From positions 4,960,001-5,024,000 of the forward strand of contig NZ_CP008953.1 of assembly GCF_000732925.1 (NCBI RefSeq): a DNA stretch of 64,000 bases, in the 5' to 3' direction. Shown here piece by piece: positions 1-9,004 of the stretch. Below the pieces are notes generated by a model. That model worked only from the letters and a program-made list of their open reading frames with translations. It had not been told where the DNA came from and made no database searches. A program made the position numbers and the translations under genes. Positions within the stretch are counted from its first letter, which is position 1. Each line of letters starts with the position of its first letter. The stretch is from Amycolatopsis japonica (GTDB lineage: Bacteria; Actinomycetota; Actinomycetes; Mycobacteriales; Pseudonocardiaceae).

Positions 1-2
1 GC

Positions 3-1193
3 TACCTCGACACCGCGGAGCGCCAAGCCAAACTCGGGCTGTGGGCGGTGCTCAACGCGCCGCTGGTCGCCGACATGGCGCTGACGGCTGACACCACGCT
101 CCCCGCCGCGGAGATGAGCAACCGCGACATCATCGCCGTCCAGCAGGACTGGGCGGGGGTCGCCGGGCACAAGGTCCGCGACACGGGCTGGACCGAGGTG
201 TGGACGAAACCGATGTCCGACGGCTCGGCCGTCCTGGCGCTGTTCAACCGCGGCGAACTCGCCGCGCCGATCACCACCTCCGTTGCCGACGCCGGACTCC
301 CCGCCGCGGCCGGATATCGCGTGCGCGACCTGTGGACGGGCGACGAGACCGTGACGACCGGCGCGCTCGGCGGCACCGTCGGACGGCACGCCGCCACCGT
401 GCTGCGGGTATGGCCGACGAACGTGACCGCCGCACCGCGGACGTCGCTGACCGTCGACCTGCCCGACTCCGTACCGCCGTCCCAGCCGGTGACCACCACG
501 GTCAAGTTCACCAACTCCGGCACGACGCCGATCACCGGAGCCCACCTGAGCTTGACCGCGCCCGCACAGTGGCAGTTCGACGGCCCCGCCGAAGCGACCA
601 CGGAGACCGTCGAACCGGGTTCCACTTGGGAGACCGCGGTGACGCTGCGTCCGGTTTCGACCGCGACCGAGCCGTTCAAGATGCCGGCCACGGTGGCCTA
701 CACGACCGCGCAGGGCCCGCGGACCGCGACCGCGTCGGCCGAGTCGCCGCTCATGCTCGCGCCGAATCCGCCGTACAGCAACGGATTGCTGAGCACCCAG
801 CCGTGGATCTCCACGGAGAACGGCCTCGGCCCGGTGGAGCGGGACAGTATCGACAACGGCCATCCGTTCACGATCAACGGAAAGGTCGAAACGCGCGGCG
901 GGCTGGGGGCCCACGCGCCGTCGGTCGTGCGGTACTACCTCGGCGGCAAATGCAAGCAGTTCACCGCGACCGTCGGTGTCGACGACCGCGGGCCGAACGG
1001 GACGCTCGGGTTCCGGGTGCTCGGTGACGGCGTCGAACTGGAGGCCACAGGAGACATGCAGCATGGGGACGCCGCGCAGCGTCTGGTCGTGCCGCTGACG
1101 GGCGTGCAGGTGCTCGCGCTCGCCGTGGACGACGCCGGCGACGGCTCGGCCGATGACTGGGGTGACTGGGTGATGCCGTACATCAGCTGCTGA
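3..1193 (+). CDS. alpha-galactosidase (GH27 type), C-terminal part, with NEW3 and NPCBM domains
   Basis: The gene runs in from upstream; 396 residues are visible. The first ~100 match the end of a GH27 catalytic barrel and its beta-sandwich (SNRDIIAVQQDW, then an EVWTKP...ALFNRG segment). A NEW3-type beta domain follows at about residues 140-220, and an NPCBM carbohydrate-binding domain fills the last ~145 residues (GGLGAHAPS, FTATVGVDDR, ending WGDWVMPYISC). Actinobacterial enzymes of this layout are secreted and remove alpha-galactosyl groups from plant oligosaccharides. The signal peptide and catalytic aspartates lie outside the window, so the exact substrate is unproven. A 55-bp hairpin follows the stop. 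Confidence 0.88.
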   Translation, partial: YLDTAERQAKLGLWAVLNAPLVADMALTADTTLPAAEMSNRDIIAVQQDWAGVAGHKVRDTGWTEVWTKPMSDGSAVLALFNRGELAAPITTSVADAGLPAAAGYRVRDLWTGDETVTTGALGGTVGRHAATVLRVWPTNVTAAPRTSLTVDLPDSVPPSQPVTTTVKFTNSGTTPITGAHLSLTAPAQWQFDGPAEATTETVEPGSTWETAVTLRPVSTATEPFKMPATVAYTTAQGPRTATASAESPLMLAPNPPYSNGLLSTQPWISTENGLGPVERDSIDNGHPFTINGKVETRGGLGAHAPSVVRYYLGGKCKQFTATVGVDDRGPNGTLGFRVLGDGVELEATGDMQHGDAAQRLVVPLTGVQVLALAVDDAGDGSADDWGDWVMPYISC

Positions 1194-1207
1194 GCCTCTG
1201 GTGGCAG

Positions 1208-1262
1208 GTCCGTGAAGGCCTCCTTGAGGGACTCTGGGTCCCTCAAGGAGGCCTTCACGGAC
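1208..1262. repeat. 55-bp perfect hairpin, family A, copy 1
   Basis: Two 24-nt arms pair perfectly around the 7-nt loop CTCTGGG; the outer arm begins GTCCGTGAAGGCCTCCTT. It lies between the convergent alpha-galactosidase and GlxA-type genes and contains the stop codon of the latter, so it may terminate both transcripts. An identical 55-bp copy is at 55991-56045 and an arm-variant copy at 33519-33573. Confidence 0.95.
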
Positions 1263-2226
1263 CGGGCAACGACCGTCGGAAGGCGGCGCGATAGTCCCTG
1301 GGCCGCCGTCCCGTGTGCTTCGCGAAAAGAGCGGCGAACGTCCCCGGGTCCCGGTAGCCGACGGCGGCACAGATCCCGGCGACCGTGCGGTCCGTGGTCT
1401 CCAGGAGGTGGCGGGCGCGCCGGACCCGTGCGGAATGCAGGTATTCGAGCGGGCTCTGCCCGGCTTCCGCCGCGAACCTCCGCAGCATCGTCCGGGTGCT
1501 GACGTTGAACCGTCCGGCCAACGCGGCGAGGTCGTAGCGGGCGGCCAGGTTCTGGTCGAGCCATCGCATGACCGGGCGGGCGAACCCGTTGCCCGGCCTG
1601 GGAAGCAGCCGCGCGTCGACGTACGGCGTCTGCGAAGACCGCGCGTCGTCGACCAGCGCCACCCGCGCCGTCTTCCGTGCCACTTCGGCACCGTTGTGTT
1701 CCCGGATCAGTCCGAGCGCGAAGTCGTACATGGCACTGAAGGCCGCCGTCGTCGTGACTCCCCTGTCGGTGACGACGAGATGCTCTGGCTGGACCAGGGC
1801 TTCAGGACGACGCCGGGCCAGCTCGTCCGCGAAGAGCCACGAGGTGGTGACGCGGCGATGGTCGAGGAGCCCGGCCTCGGCGAGCAGGAACGCGCCGACG
1901 CAGATCGAGACGACGACGTTGCCCGCGGCGGCGTGGGCGCGGATCGCCTCGACCTCTCCAGCAAGACGCGCCAGCTTCGCGCCGATGTCCTGGCCGAGCA
2001 TGTGCTCGAATCCCGGCACGACGAGGACGTCGACTTCGCGCAGCGGCGAGACGGTCAACGTGACACCGCCCGACGCGACGACACGGCGGCGGGGCGAGAC
2101 GACGGAAACCTCGTACCCGGCATGGTCCGGGCCGGCGACGTACGTGGCCATGGTGAGCAGATCGGGAACACCGAAGACTTCGGACGCGAAGCAGCCCGGG
2201 TACGCCAGGACACCGACTCGCAACAC
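1255..2226 (-). CDS. GlxA-family transcriptional regulator (DJ-1/PfpI + AraC HTH)
   Basis: This 323-residue protein joins an N-terminal DJ-1/PfpI-like domain (VVPGFEHML; the nucleophile-elbow-like VVSICVGAFLLAEAG near residue 107) to a C-terminal AraC-type double HTH (about 220-318: FNVSTRTMLRRFAAEAGQSP, then AVGYRDPGTFAALFAKHTG). The family regulates transcription, usually of a neighbouring metabolic gene, and its DJ-1 domain is thought to sense ligand rather than catalyse. The start is GTG at 2226. It diverges from the dienelactone hydrolase 72 bp away, the likeliest target. Its stop codon lies inside the family A hairpin. Confidence 0.9.
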   Translation of the reverse strand: MLRVGVLAYPGCFASEVFGVPDLLTMATYVAGPDHAGYEVSVVSPRRRVVASGGVTLTVSPLREVDVLVVPGFEHMLGQDIGAKLARLAGEVEAIRAHAAAGNVVVSICVGAFLLAEAGLLDHRRVTTSWLFADELARRRPEALVQPEHLVVTDRGVTTTAAFSAMYDFALGLIREHNGAEVARKTARVALVDDARSSQTPYVDARLLPRPGNGFARPVMRWLDQNLAARYDLAALAGRFNVSTRTMLRRFAAEAGQSPLEYLHSARVRRARHLLETTDRTVAGICAAVGYRDPGTFAALFAKHTGRRPRDYRAAFRRSLPGP

Positions 2227-2298
2227 GTGGCGAGATTACCCCGATATCCGGCGATCCGGCCCATTCCCTTGATCGCGGCCCTGGTCGAGGCTGCTGCC

Positions 2299-3102
2299 AT
2301 GCGCGAACACTCCGACGATGCGATCGCCGACTTCTCCCACCGCCCGGTGGAGGTGGACGGCGTGACGAAGACGGTTCACGTCGCGGGTTCCGGCCCCGGC
2401 GTGGTGCTGATGCCGGAAATGCCCGGCATCAGTCCCGACGTCCTCCGGTTCGCGCGGTGGGTGCGAGACGCGGGGTTCACCGTGTACGTCCCGTCACTCT
2501 TCGGGGTCGACGGTGCCTATCCCGCCGCCGAGGCAGGCGAAGAAGTGGTCCGCCGCGCCTGCGTCAGCGCCGAATTCCGGGCGTTCGCCGGAGGCGGCAC
2601 CAGCCCCGTCACCCGGTGGCTGCGCGGGCTCGCGCGGATCGCCCACGCGGAATGCGGCGGCCCCGGCGTCGGCGCGATCGGCCTGTGCTTCACCGGCAAC
2701 TTCGCGCTCACCATGGCACTCGAACCCGCCGTGATCGCCCCCGTGGTCAACCACCCGTCACTGCCGCTGGACGACCCGGGTGGCCTCGAACTCGGCGACG
2801 AGGACGCGGCCGCGCTCCGGGACCGGGTCTCGCGCGACGGCCTGAAGGTGCTCGCCTATCGCTTCGAGGGCGACCGCTGGTGCACCGGACAGCGGTTCGC
2901 CGCGTACCAGGCTCTTCTCGGTGACGCCTTCGACGGGCGCGTCCTGCCGGACACCGCCGCGAACACCGACCCGCCGCCGTTCTTCCGTGACGTGGTCGGC
3001 AGCCCGCACAGCGTCGTGACCGCCCACTTCGTCGACGCCGAAGGCCACCCCACGGTGCGGGCCAGGGACGAGATCCTCGCGTTCCTCACCAAGCGCCTGT
3101 AG
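2299..3102 (+). CDS. dienelactone hydrolase family protein
   Basis: A 267-residue alpha/beta hydrolase. The nucleophile elbow is GLCFTG with Cys130, the cysteine nucleophile typical of dienelactone hydrolases, and the C-terminal catalytic histidine sits in EGHPT. The family opens dienelactones or related esters; the substrate here is unknown. The same frame is open far upstream, but ATG 2299 is the first start that keeps the family length and avoids overlapping the divergent GlxA-type regulator, which probably controls it. The acetyltransferase begins 34 bp downstream and may be cotranscribed. Confidence 0.85.
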   Translation: MREHSDDAIADFSHRPVEVDGVTKTVHVAGSGPGVVLMPEMPGISPDVLRFARWVRDAGFTVYVPSLFGVDGAYPAAEAGEEVVRRACVSAEFRAFAGGGTSPVTRWLRGLARIAHAECGGPGVGAIGLCFTGNFALTMALEPAVIAPVVNHPSLPLDDPGGLELGDEDAAALRDRVSRDGLKVLAYRFEGDRWCTGQRFAAYQALLGDAFDGRVLPDTAANTDPPPFFRDVVGSPHSVVTAHFVDAEGHPTVRARDEILAFLTKRL

Positions 3103-3136
3103 AAACGAACGGCCATGGCATCGAGAGGAGAACGAC

Positions 3137-3628
3137 ATGCGCCGAGCCGACGTCGCCGACCACAGCGCGATCGTCGACCGTGTCCAGCGGTGGTGGGGCG
3201 ACTCGCGCACCCCCGCCGAAGCACGCGAACTCTCGCTGCTGCTGCCCAAGCTGTTCCTCCAGTTCTTCTCCAGGACGAGCCTGGTCCTGGAAGACGAAAC
3301 CGGCATCAGGGCGTTTCTCGTCGGCTTTCACGCCCCTGACAACGACGTCGAGGCGTACATCCACTTCGTCGGAGTGGATCCTGAACTCCGCGGACAGGGG
3401 ACGGCGCGCCGCCTGTACACGACCTTCTTCCGGCACGCCGCCGAGGAGGGCCGCACGGAGGTCCGCGCGATCACCTCCCCGGCGAACACCGGATCCATCG
3501 CCTTCCATCGCGCCATGGGATTCACGCTCGAAGACGGCGGCCGGGTGATCGACGGTCTTCCCGTGCACGGCGACTACGACGGCCCCGGCCAGGACCGGGT
3601 GTGCTTCTTCCGGAAGCTCGCCGGCTAG
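3137..3628 (+). CDS. GNAT family N-acetyltransferase
   Basis: This 163-residue protein has the GNAT acetyl-CoA loop VDPELRGQGTARRLY around residue 80, followed by the expected EVRAITSPANTGSIAFHR beta4-alpha4 region and a C-terminal GFTLEDGG strand. It should transfer an acetyl group to an amine; the acceptor is not predictable. The ATG has a good upstream site (GAGAGGAGAAC). It ends at 3628, overlapping the stop of the convergent endonuclease gene. Confidence 0.85.
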   Translation: MRRADVADHSAIVDRVQRWWGDSRTPAEARELSLLLPKLFLQFFSRTSLVLEDETGIRAFLVGFHAPDNDVEAYIHFVGVDPELRGQGTARRLYTTFFRHAAEEGRTEVRAITSPANTGSIAFHRAMGFTLEDGGRVIDGLPVHGDYDGPGQDRVCFFRKLAG

Positions 3629-4404
3629 CCGTAGATGGAGGCCGCCCATTCCGGGTGGTCGATGAACGGGTTGCGGTTGTGCTGGAACTGGTCGTAGATG
3701 ACCTGGTTGCGGCGCTGCTCGGTGGCGTCGGGCGGGTCCTGGGTGTTCCAGGTCAGCAGTACCGAGAGCCGGCCGATGTTGGGCTTGGAGCCGTTGTCGA
3801 CGGCGTCGTTGGGTTCGAGATCGGGGAAACCGTCGGTGCCGTCGTAGCGGACGGCCATGTACAGGATCATGCGCGCCACGTCGCCCTTGACCGCGTCCCG
3901 CGGCTCGAACGAGTCGTCGTCGGTCAGGCTGCCGGGCGCCTCCTCGACCGGAGAGCCTCCGGCGTCGAAGTCCTTGTTCCCGCGGGTGCTGTTGACCGAC
4001 GCGTCCTCCGCGCGCAGGTGATGCAGGTCGGTCCCCGGCCCGACGGCCGTGCCGAAGTCGCCGTGCGACTTGGCCCAGACGTGTTCCCGGTTCCAGTCGT
4101 CGACTCCCCCGCCGTTGGCGGTCTTCGCCTGCGAGCGGCCGCTGTAGAGCAGGACGACGTTCGCCTTGTTGGCCGGATCCTCGTCGGTGGCCCTGATCCC
4201 GTCCCACACCTGGTCGTAGGTCAGTTTGGTGTTGGTGCTGATGATCTTGTGCAACGCGGCCTTGAGTTCCGGGCCGGTCTTGCCCAGCGCGTCCTGGTAG
4301 TAGTCGTCACCGGACACCGGCCCCGCGAGAGACGGTGGCACGAACGCGAGCCCCGCCGCGGCGCCGAGCGCGAGAACGAAGGAGATACGGCGGGTCGGCT
4401 GCAT
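3625..4404 (-). CDS. secreted endonuclease I family nuclease
   Basis: A 259-residue protein with an N-terminal signal peptide (RR then a hydrophobic run ending near SLAGPVSG) and the endonuclease I domain (EndA type, His-Me finger). The metal/catalytic motif is WNREHVWAKSHG with DLHHLR about 25 residues later, and the conserved NRNPFIDHPEWA is near the C-terminus. Family members are secreted non-specific DNA/RNA nucleases. ATG 4404 was chosen over an in-frame start 23 codons upstream because GGAGAGGAA precedes it and the signal peptide starts there. Its control region is shared with the divergent PPOX-type gene. Confidence 0.9.
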   Translation of the reverse strand: MQPTRRISFVLALGAAAGLAFVPPSLAGPVSGDDYYQDALGKTGPELKAALHKIISTNTKLTYDQVWDGIRATDEDPANKANVVLLYSGRSQAKTANGGGVDDWNREHVWAKSHGDFGTAVGPGTDLHHLRAEDASVNSTRGNKDFDAGGSPVEEAPGSLTDDDSFEPRDAVKGDVARMILYMAVRYDGTDGFPDLEPNDAVDNGSKPNIGRLSVLLTWNTQDPPDATEQRRNQVIYDQFQHNRNPFIDHPEWAASIYG

Positions 4405-4589
4405 GCACAGTTCCTCTCCCCAGAGGCGCCTGCCCGGATCGTCGTCCGCTCGACCACGACCCTGGCAACGCACTAGTCAGCTAGTTGGAAAAATACTGTC
4501 ATGTCTGTCAACACCCACTTTCGGCTGGTGACATCCGCCGCCGGCCACGCGACAATCGACGTTCTGATCGTGACTCACCGGAGGGCCGT

Positions 4590-5021
4590 GTGGCCGAGTT
4601 GAACGAGCAGATCCGCGACTGGGTCGTGGCACCGAACTTCTGGCATCTGGCCACGGTGAACCAGGACGGTTCGCCTCAGGTCTCCCCCATGTGGATCGAC
4701 GTCGAAGGCGGCTTCATCGTGTTCAACACCGCCATCGGCAGGGTGAAGGAGGAGAACCTGCGCCGCGATCCTCGCGTCTCGTTGTCGTGCCTGGACACGG
4801 TCGATCCCTACGACCGGGTGGTGATCCACGGCCGGGCCGTCGAGTTCGTCGAAGGCGACGAGGCGGATCGCTGCATGGACCGGCTGGCGAAGAAATACGT
4901 CGGCACCGACCGGTTCGAATGGCGAATTCCCGGCGAACGGCGGGTGAAGGTTCTCGTCGAGCCGACCCGCGTCCGCCATGTCGTCGGGGTCGAGCCTTTC
5001 CGACGGGGACGTCTCGGCTGA
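4590..5021 (+). CDS. PPOX-class F420/FMN-binding oxidoreductase-like protein
   Basis: A 143-residue split-barrel flavin/F420-binding protein: HLATVNQDGSPQVSPMW is the typical first strand pair and RDPRVSLSCLDTVDPYDRVV the second. Actinobacterial relatives use reduced F420 or FMN to reduce small organics; the substrate is unknown. GTG 4590 is preferred because GGAGG lies 5 nt upstream and the domain begins at once. The 185-bp upstream gap contains a short inverted repeat (ACTAG-TCAG-CTAGT, 4472-4485) that could be a regulator site. Confidence 0.82.
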   Translation: MAELNEQIRDWVVAPNFWHLATVNQDGSPQVSPMWIDVEGGFIVFNTAIGRVKEENLRRDPRVSLSCLDTVDPYDRVVIHGRAVEFVEGDEADRCMDRLAKKYVGTDRFEWRIPGERRVKVLVEPTRVRHVVGVEPFRRGRLG

Positions 5022-5062
5022 GGCGAGTCCTTTGTGGACGCATGCGACGGTGATGCAACCGA

Positions 5063-5527
5063 ATGACCCGCCCATTACGTCCTCGGCACATGAGATGGAT
5101 CGCAGCGTGCCTCCTCCTGGTCCTGGCGGGATGCGGCGTCGGCACCGGGCCCGGCGCAAGTCAGGTGAAGCTGGAGGCCTTCGTGGAACTCGGCTCGGCC
5201 CCTCGGCCGGCGGGGTTGAAGTCCGCGGAACTGGGGACGGCCGAGGGGCAGGAGTTCCAGCGCATCCTGGAAGGCGCCAAGGTCGCGAAACCGGACGAAG
5301 TCCGTGCCGCCTTGTCGTTCGCACCGCCGTCCGATCGGCGCGCCTTCGCCTTCGTCATGCCCGGTTGCGCCGAGGACGGCGCCGAAATGACCATCGAGCG
5401 CGACACGCTGAGGGCGGAACTCACCGGCGGGGAGAACGTCAATTGCGCTACCGCGAACTACTTCCTCACCGTCTTTTCCGTGGACCGCGACTCGATCCCG
5501 GCGGCACCGACGTTGCTGCCGCGCTGA
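5063..5527 (+). CDS. putative lipoprotein of unknown function
   Basis: A 154-residue protein with a lipoprotein signal: basic start, hydrophobic IAACLLLVLAGC with lipobox LAGC, so Cys24 would be lipidated and the protein held at the outer face of the membrane. The rest is small and soluble with two further cysteines (MPGCAED, NVNCAT) that could form a disulfide. An internal ATG at 5090 gives a tighter signal peptide and may be the real start. I do not recognise the family. Confidence 0.7.
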   Translation: MTRPLRPRHMRWIAACLLLVLAGCGVGTGPGASQVKLEAFVELGSAPRPAGLKSAELGTAEGQEFQRILEGAKVAKPDEVRAALSFAPPSDRRAFAFVMPGCAEDGAEMTIERDTLRAELTGGENVNCATANYFLTVFSVDRDSIPAAPTLLPR

Positions 5528-5535
5528 CCCCGCGG

Positions 5536-6702
5536 CTACGCGACAGGATCAGGCAGCACCAGAGCAGTGTGCGCCGGACGCCCCGTATCCGGCGCCAACG
5601 CGGTCAGGCCCCGAAGCCGGTTGTCTCGCCGCGCCAGGGCTTCGGCGGTGACCGGGAAGAGCGCCGCGTCGCCCACGCCGACCTGCGCTTGGTTCAGTTC
5701 GACGAACTCCCGCGTCTCCCGTTCGTAGGCATCGAAAGCGCCGGTGGTGGCCAGTGACCTGGCGAGCATGTACGCCCCGACGAGCGCGAGGCTGGTGCCC
5801 TGTCCGGTCAGGAACGACGGCGCGTAGGCGGCGTCGCCGACCAAGCCGACCCGGCCTTGGGACCAGCGCGGCAGGTGGATCTGGCTAACGGTGTCGAAGA
5901 ACAGGTCGTCCGCGTCGCGCAGGGCGCCGATCATGGCCGGGATCTCCCAGCCGTCGCCGTCGAAGGTCGCGGCGATCAGGTCACGTTGCGCGCCGGCATC
6001 GCGGAGTACCTCGTACGGCGGTTCGGGGCGGGCGGCGACCAGGAATCCGTGCACCTTGTCGCTTCCCTTGACCGCGTAGAGCGCCGCCCCTCGGCCGGGC
6101 GCGTTCCAGATCACGCCCTCCCGTGAGAGGCCGAATTCGTTGGGCATGGTGAATCCGGCGAAGCAATATCCCAGATAACGGTGGAATCGGTGCTCCGGGC
6201 CGAAAACGAGCTCCCTGGTGCGCGAGTGCAGGCCGTCGGCACCCACCACCAGGTCGAATTCGCGCCGCGTTCCGCCGCGGAACGTGACTTCGACGCCGTG
6301 TTCGTGCTCGGTGAGCGTTGCGATCGAATCGTCGAAGACGTACTCCACGTCATCGCGCGTGACTCCGTACAGGATTTCCGCCAGATCGCCCCGTCGCACC
6401 TCGACGTCGTGTCCGTCGACCCCGCCGGTCACCGTCTGCGGATTCAGCGAAGTGACCTCGCCGCCCTCGCCGTCGACGAAGGTCAGGGAACGCGTCTCGA
6501 TATGCGCTTCCCGAAGCAGCGGCAGGATTCCCATCCGGCTGGCCACTTCCAACGCCGTGCCGCGGACGTCGATCGGATAGCCGCCGCCGCGCACCCCGCC
6601 TGCCTTTTCCACCACCGTCACGGAGAATCCGTGCCGTCGCAACCAGAACGCGACCGCGGGACCGGCGATGCTCGCGCCGGAGACCAGAACCGTGCCCTTC
6701 AT
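5536..6702 (-). CDS. FAD-dependent monooxygenase (aromatic hydroxylase type)
   Basis: A 388-residue group A flavoprotein monooxygenase. It has the N-terminal dinucleotide fold VLVSGASIAGPAVAFWLRR, the VVGADGLHSRTRE (DG) motif near residue 155 and the C-terminal FAD-ribityl motif GRVGLVGDAAYAPSFLTGQG. Such enzymes hydroxylate aromatic or polyketide compounds with NAD(P)H and O2, and some inactivate antibiotics. ATG 6702 follows GAGGAA; a second in-frame ATG lies 12 nt upstream. It is downstream of the MFS exporter in the same unit (17-bp gap), opposite a TetR regulator, which suggests modification plus export of one class of compound. Confidence 0.87.
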   Translation of the reverse strand: MKGTVLVSGASIAGPAVAFWLRRHGFSVTVVEKAGGVRGGGYPIDVRGTALEVASRMGILPLLREAHIETRSLTFVDGEGGEVTSLNPQTVTGGVDGHDVEVRRGDLAEILYGVTRDDVEYVFDDSIATLTEHEHGVEVTFRGGTRREFDLVVGADGLHSRTRELVFGPEHRFHRYLGYCFAGFTMPNEFGLSREGVIWNAPGRGAALYAVKGSDKVHGFLVAARPEPPYEVLRDAGAQRDLIAATFDGDGWEIPAMIGALRDADDLFFDTVSQIHLPRWSQGRVGLVGDAAYAPSFLTGQGTSLALVGAYMLARSLATTGAFDAYERETREFVELNQAQVGVGDAALFPVTAEALARRDNRLRGLTALAPDTGRPAHTALVLPDPVA

Positions 6703-6719
6703 GGATTTCCTCATTTCTC

Positions 6720-8162
6720 TCAGAGAGACGCCAGTGCTTGTGTTTCCTTGCCGGAACGCGACTTTCGCACCAGCAAGACGACGAGGACCGCGGCCATCGC
6801 GAAGGCGACGGAAGCGATCGTGATGTAGCTGAAGACACCCGTTCCCGAGTTCACCGTTTCGCCGCCGACGGATACGGCGGTCGACTTGAGCACCGCGGCG
6901 CCCACGAAATCCAGGACCACCGAACCGATCGCGACCACGACCATCACCAGGCTGGAGACGATGCCCTGCCGTTCGGCGGGCGCGAGGCTGCCCGCCAGGT
7001 TGAAGCCGGAGGTCCCGAGCACGCCGACCGTGAAACCCAGCAGGAAGGCGAAGAACACGGCGACGGGGAACTGCGAGACACCGGCGAACATCCCGACGGT
7101 CCCCACGGTTCCGAGCGCGATTCCGCCCGCCAAGGTCATCGCCGGCCCGACCCTGGTGGCGAGCACTCCGGCGACCGGGCCGCCGATCATGACGCCCACG
7201 CCGGGCGCCGCGAGCAGCAGTGCCAGCGCTCCCTGGCCGGCCAGTCCGTACCCGAGGCCCTGGTCCGCCGAAACGTCGCTGACCAGGGGAATGAGCTGGA
7301 GCATGCTCTGGCAGGAGCCGGTGCTCAGTACGAGCACGAGCAACGTGAGCGCCAAGGGCGCCCCGATGTTCCGGATGTCGATCAGCGAATCGGGCCTGCG
7401 GCTCGCAACCAGGAGCCACCGCGCCAACGCGGCGCCGCCACCGGCGAGCAGAACCAGCGGAGCGAAGGCGAACCAGCCGAATTCCGAGCCGAGGCTGACG
7501 TAGGCGAGCACTCCGGCCAGGCCACCACCGAGGAGCAGCGCGCCTCCGACGTCGATCCGGCCCGGTGTCCTGACCACGGATTCGGGAATGACGCCGCGCA
7601 CGCAGATCGCCATCGCGATCGCGACGACGGCCGAGACGACGAACAAGATCTGGAAGCCGAACTCGGCGGCCAGTTTCTCGGTGAGGAACCGGGAACCGAT
7701 GTTGAGCACCGCGGACCCCGAGGTCACGATGCCGACGACGACCATCGCGATCCGGGGCGCGCAGAGCTCGCGGACGATCGCGACGGAAAGGAACAACGCG
7801 GCCACGGCCGCGCCCTGCAGCAGACGTCCGGGTACGAAGACCCACAGATTCGGTGCCACTGCGCAGACGAGCGCGCCCGCGCAGCTGAGCAGCAAGGTCA
7901 GTACGAGCACTTTGCGTTTGCCGTGCACGTCCGCGCTCTTGCCGAGCAGCGGCGCCCACATCACCCCCGCCAGCATCGCGCCGGCGTTGAGCCACGCCGT
8001 CTGATCGGTGCCGAAATGGTCGAGCATTTCCGGGAGGACGAGCAGCGGCGCGGTGATCGCCGTGTCGACCATGAAGTTGACGAGCACCAGGACCGCGACG
8101 AGGCCGACGAGCCGCCCGCTCCATCTGGTGTGTGGTCCTGCGCCGATCCTGCTGTCCTGCAT
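6720..8162 (-). CDS. MFS drug/metabolite exporter (DHA2-like, 14 TM)
   Basis: A 480-residue very hydrophobic protein with about 14 membrane segments; the loop after TM2 reads GKSADVHGKRKVL, the major-facilitator signature, and TM5 carries GSAVLNIGSRFL, the antiporter-type region of DHA2 drug exporters. ATG 8162 follows AAGGAG and replaces a longer start that would run through the operator. Transcribed divergently from the TetR gene, with an operator-like palindrome between. It probably exports a toxic compound that the TetR protein senses and the downstream monooxygenase may alter. Confidence 0.87.
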   Translation of the reverse strand: MQDSRIGAGPHTRWSGRLVGLVAVLVLVNFMVDTAITAPLLVLPEMLDHFGTDQTAWLNAGAMLAGVMWAPLLGKSADVHGKRKVLVLTLLLSCAGALVCAVAPNLWVFVPGRLLQGAAVAALFLSVAIVRELCAPRIAMVVVGIVTSGSAVLNIGSRFLTEKLAAEFGFQILFVVSAVVAIAMAICVRGVIPESVVRTPGRIDVGGALLLGGGLAGVLAYVSLGSEFGWFAFAPLVLLAGGGAALARWLLVASRRPDSLIDIRNIGAPLALTLLVLVLSTGSCQSMLQLIPLVSDVSADQGLGYGLAGQGALALLLAAPGVGVMIGGPVAGVLATRVGPAMTLAGGIALGTVGTVGMFAGVSQFPVAVFFAFLLGFTVGVLGTSGFNLAGSLAPAERQGIVSSLVMVVVAIGSVVLDFVGAAVLKSTAVSVGGETVNSGTGVFSYITIASVAFAMAAVLVVLLVRKSRSGKETQALASL

Positions 8163-8209
8163 GAAGACTCCTTGTGCGGGATTCAGGGAAAGGCGGGACC
8201 CCCGCCTCA

Positions 8210-8235
8210 AAAACTACACTACACGGTGCAGTTTT
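8210..8235. promoter_or_regulatory. candidate TetR operator
   Basis: Inverted repeat AAAACTACAC-TACACG-GTGCAGTTTT, one mismatch in 10-bp arms, in the 98-bp space between the divergent MFS and TetR genes. The size and place suit a TetR dimer site repressing both directions. Inference from symmetry and context only. Confidence 0.7.
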
Positions 8236-8260
8236 CTTGAGCTGAGAATACGATGAGAAC

Positions 8261-8890
8261 ATGGCGACCCCGCGAGCGACCGCGCGAACCCCGGGCAGGC
8301 GTCTGCAGGCCGAGGCCAAGCAGGCGGCGATCCTTGACGCCGCCGAGGCGTTGTTCGTGTCGGACGGCTACGAACTCACCAGCGTCGACGCGATCTCCGC
8401 ACGGGCCGGGGTGTCCAAACGCACCGTCTACGACCACTTCGGCGACAAGCAGACCCTCTTCCGCGCTGTCCTCGGCCGTGCCAACGACGCCGTGGTCGCG
8501 ACCGTGCGCAAGGCGATCGACGAGGAGCTCACCGAAGACCGCGACATCCGCGACGCGTTGCTCGGCTTCGCGCGGCGGGTGACGACCGGGATGTTCCCGA
8601 CTTCGGACTACGCGACGTTCCGGCGGCTGGGTTCCCAGGCACCGGTGGCGCCGCGGTTGCCGGAAGCGGCACGTGACCAACCGGAACGGATGATGGAGGA
8701 ACGGTTCGCGAAGTTCGCGGCGGACGGCAAGCTTCGGGTGAGTGACCCGCGACGTGCCATGCAGCATTTCGTCGCCCTGACCATGCGCCTCGTCCTCGAC
8801 GTGACGGACGAGGACCAGACGGTGGGCAAGGCGGAGATCCTCGGAATCCTCACCGACGGGGTGGACGTGTTCCTGCGCGCCTACCGCTGA
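8261..8890 (+). CDS. TetR/AcrR family transcriptional regulator
   Basis: A 209-residue protein. The N-terminal HTH (about 22-68) has the classic pattern ILDAAEALFVSDGYELTSVD, then AGVSKRTVYDHFGDKQTLF. The C-terminal ligand-binding half resembles the AefR-like C-terminal domain (SDYATFRRLGSQAP). It diverges from the MFS/monooxygenase pair and most likely represses it through the palindrome at 8210-8235, released by the exported compound. Confidence 0.92.
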   Translation: MATPRATARTPGRRLQAEAKQAAILDAAEALFVSDGYELTSVDAISARAGVSKRTVYDHFGDKQTLFRAVLGRANDAVVATVRKAIDEELTEDRDIRDALLGFARRVTTGMFPTSDYATFRRLGSQAPVAPRLPEAARDQPERMMEERFAKFAADGKLRVSDPRRAMQHFVALTMRLVLDVTDEDQTVGKAEILGILTDGVDVFLRAYR

Positions 8891-9004
8891 CGCGCCTTGT
8901 CACCCTTGAGAGCTACCCGCGGGTGTCCTCCGCATGGTGACGATTCCCGGCCGCCGGATCCGTAGCGTGCCAGGTGAATCGTTCCCCTGTACCAGGAGTT
9001 CACC

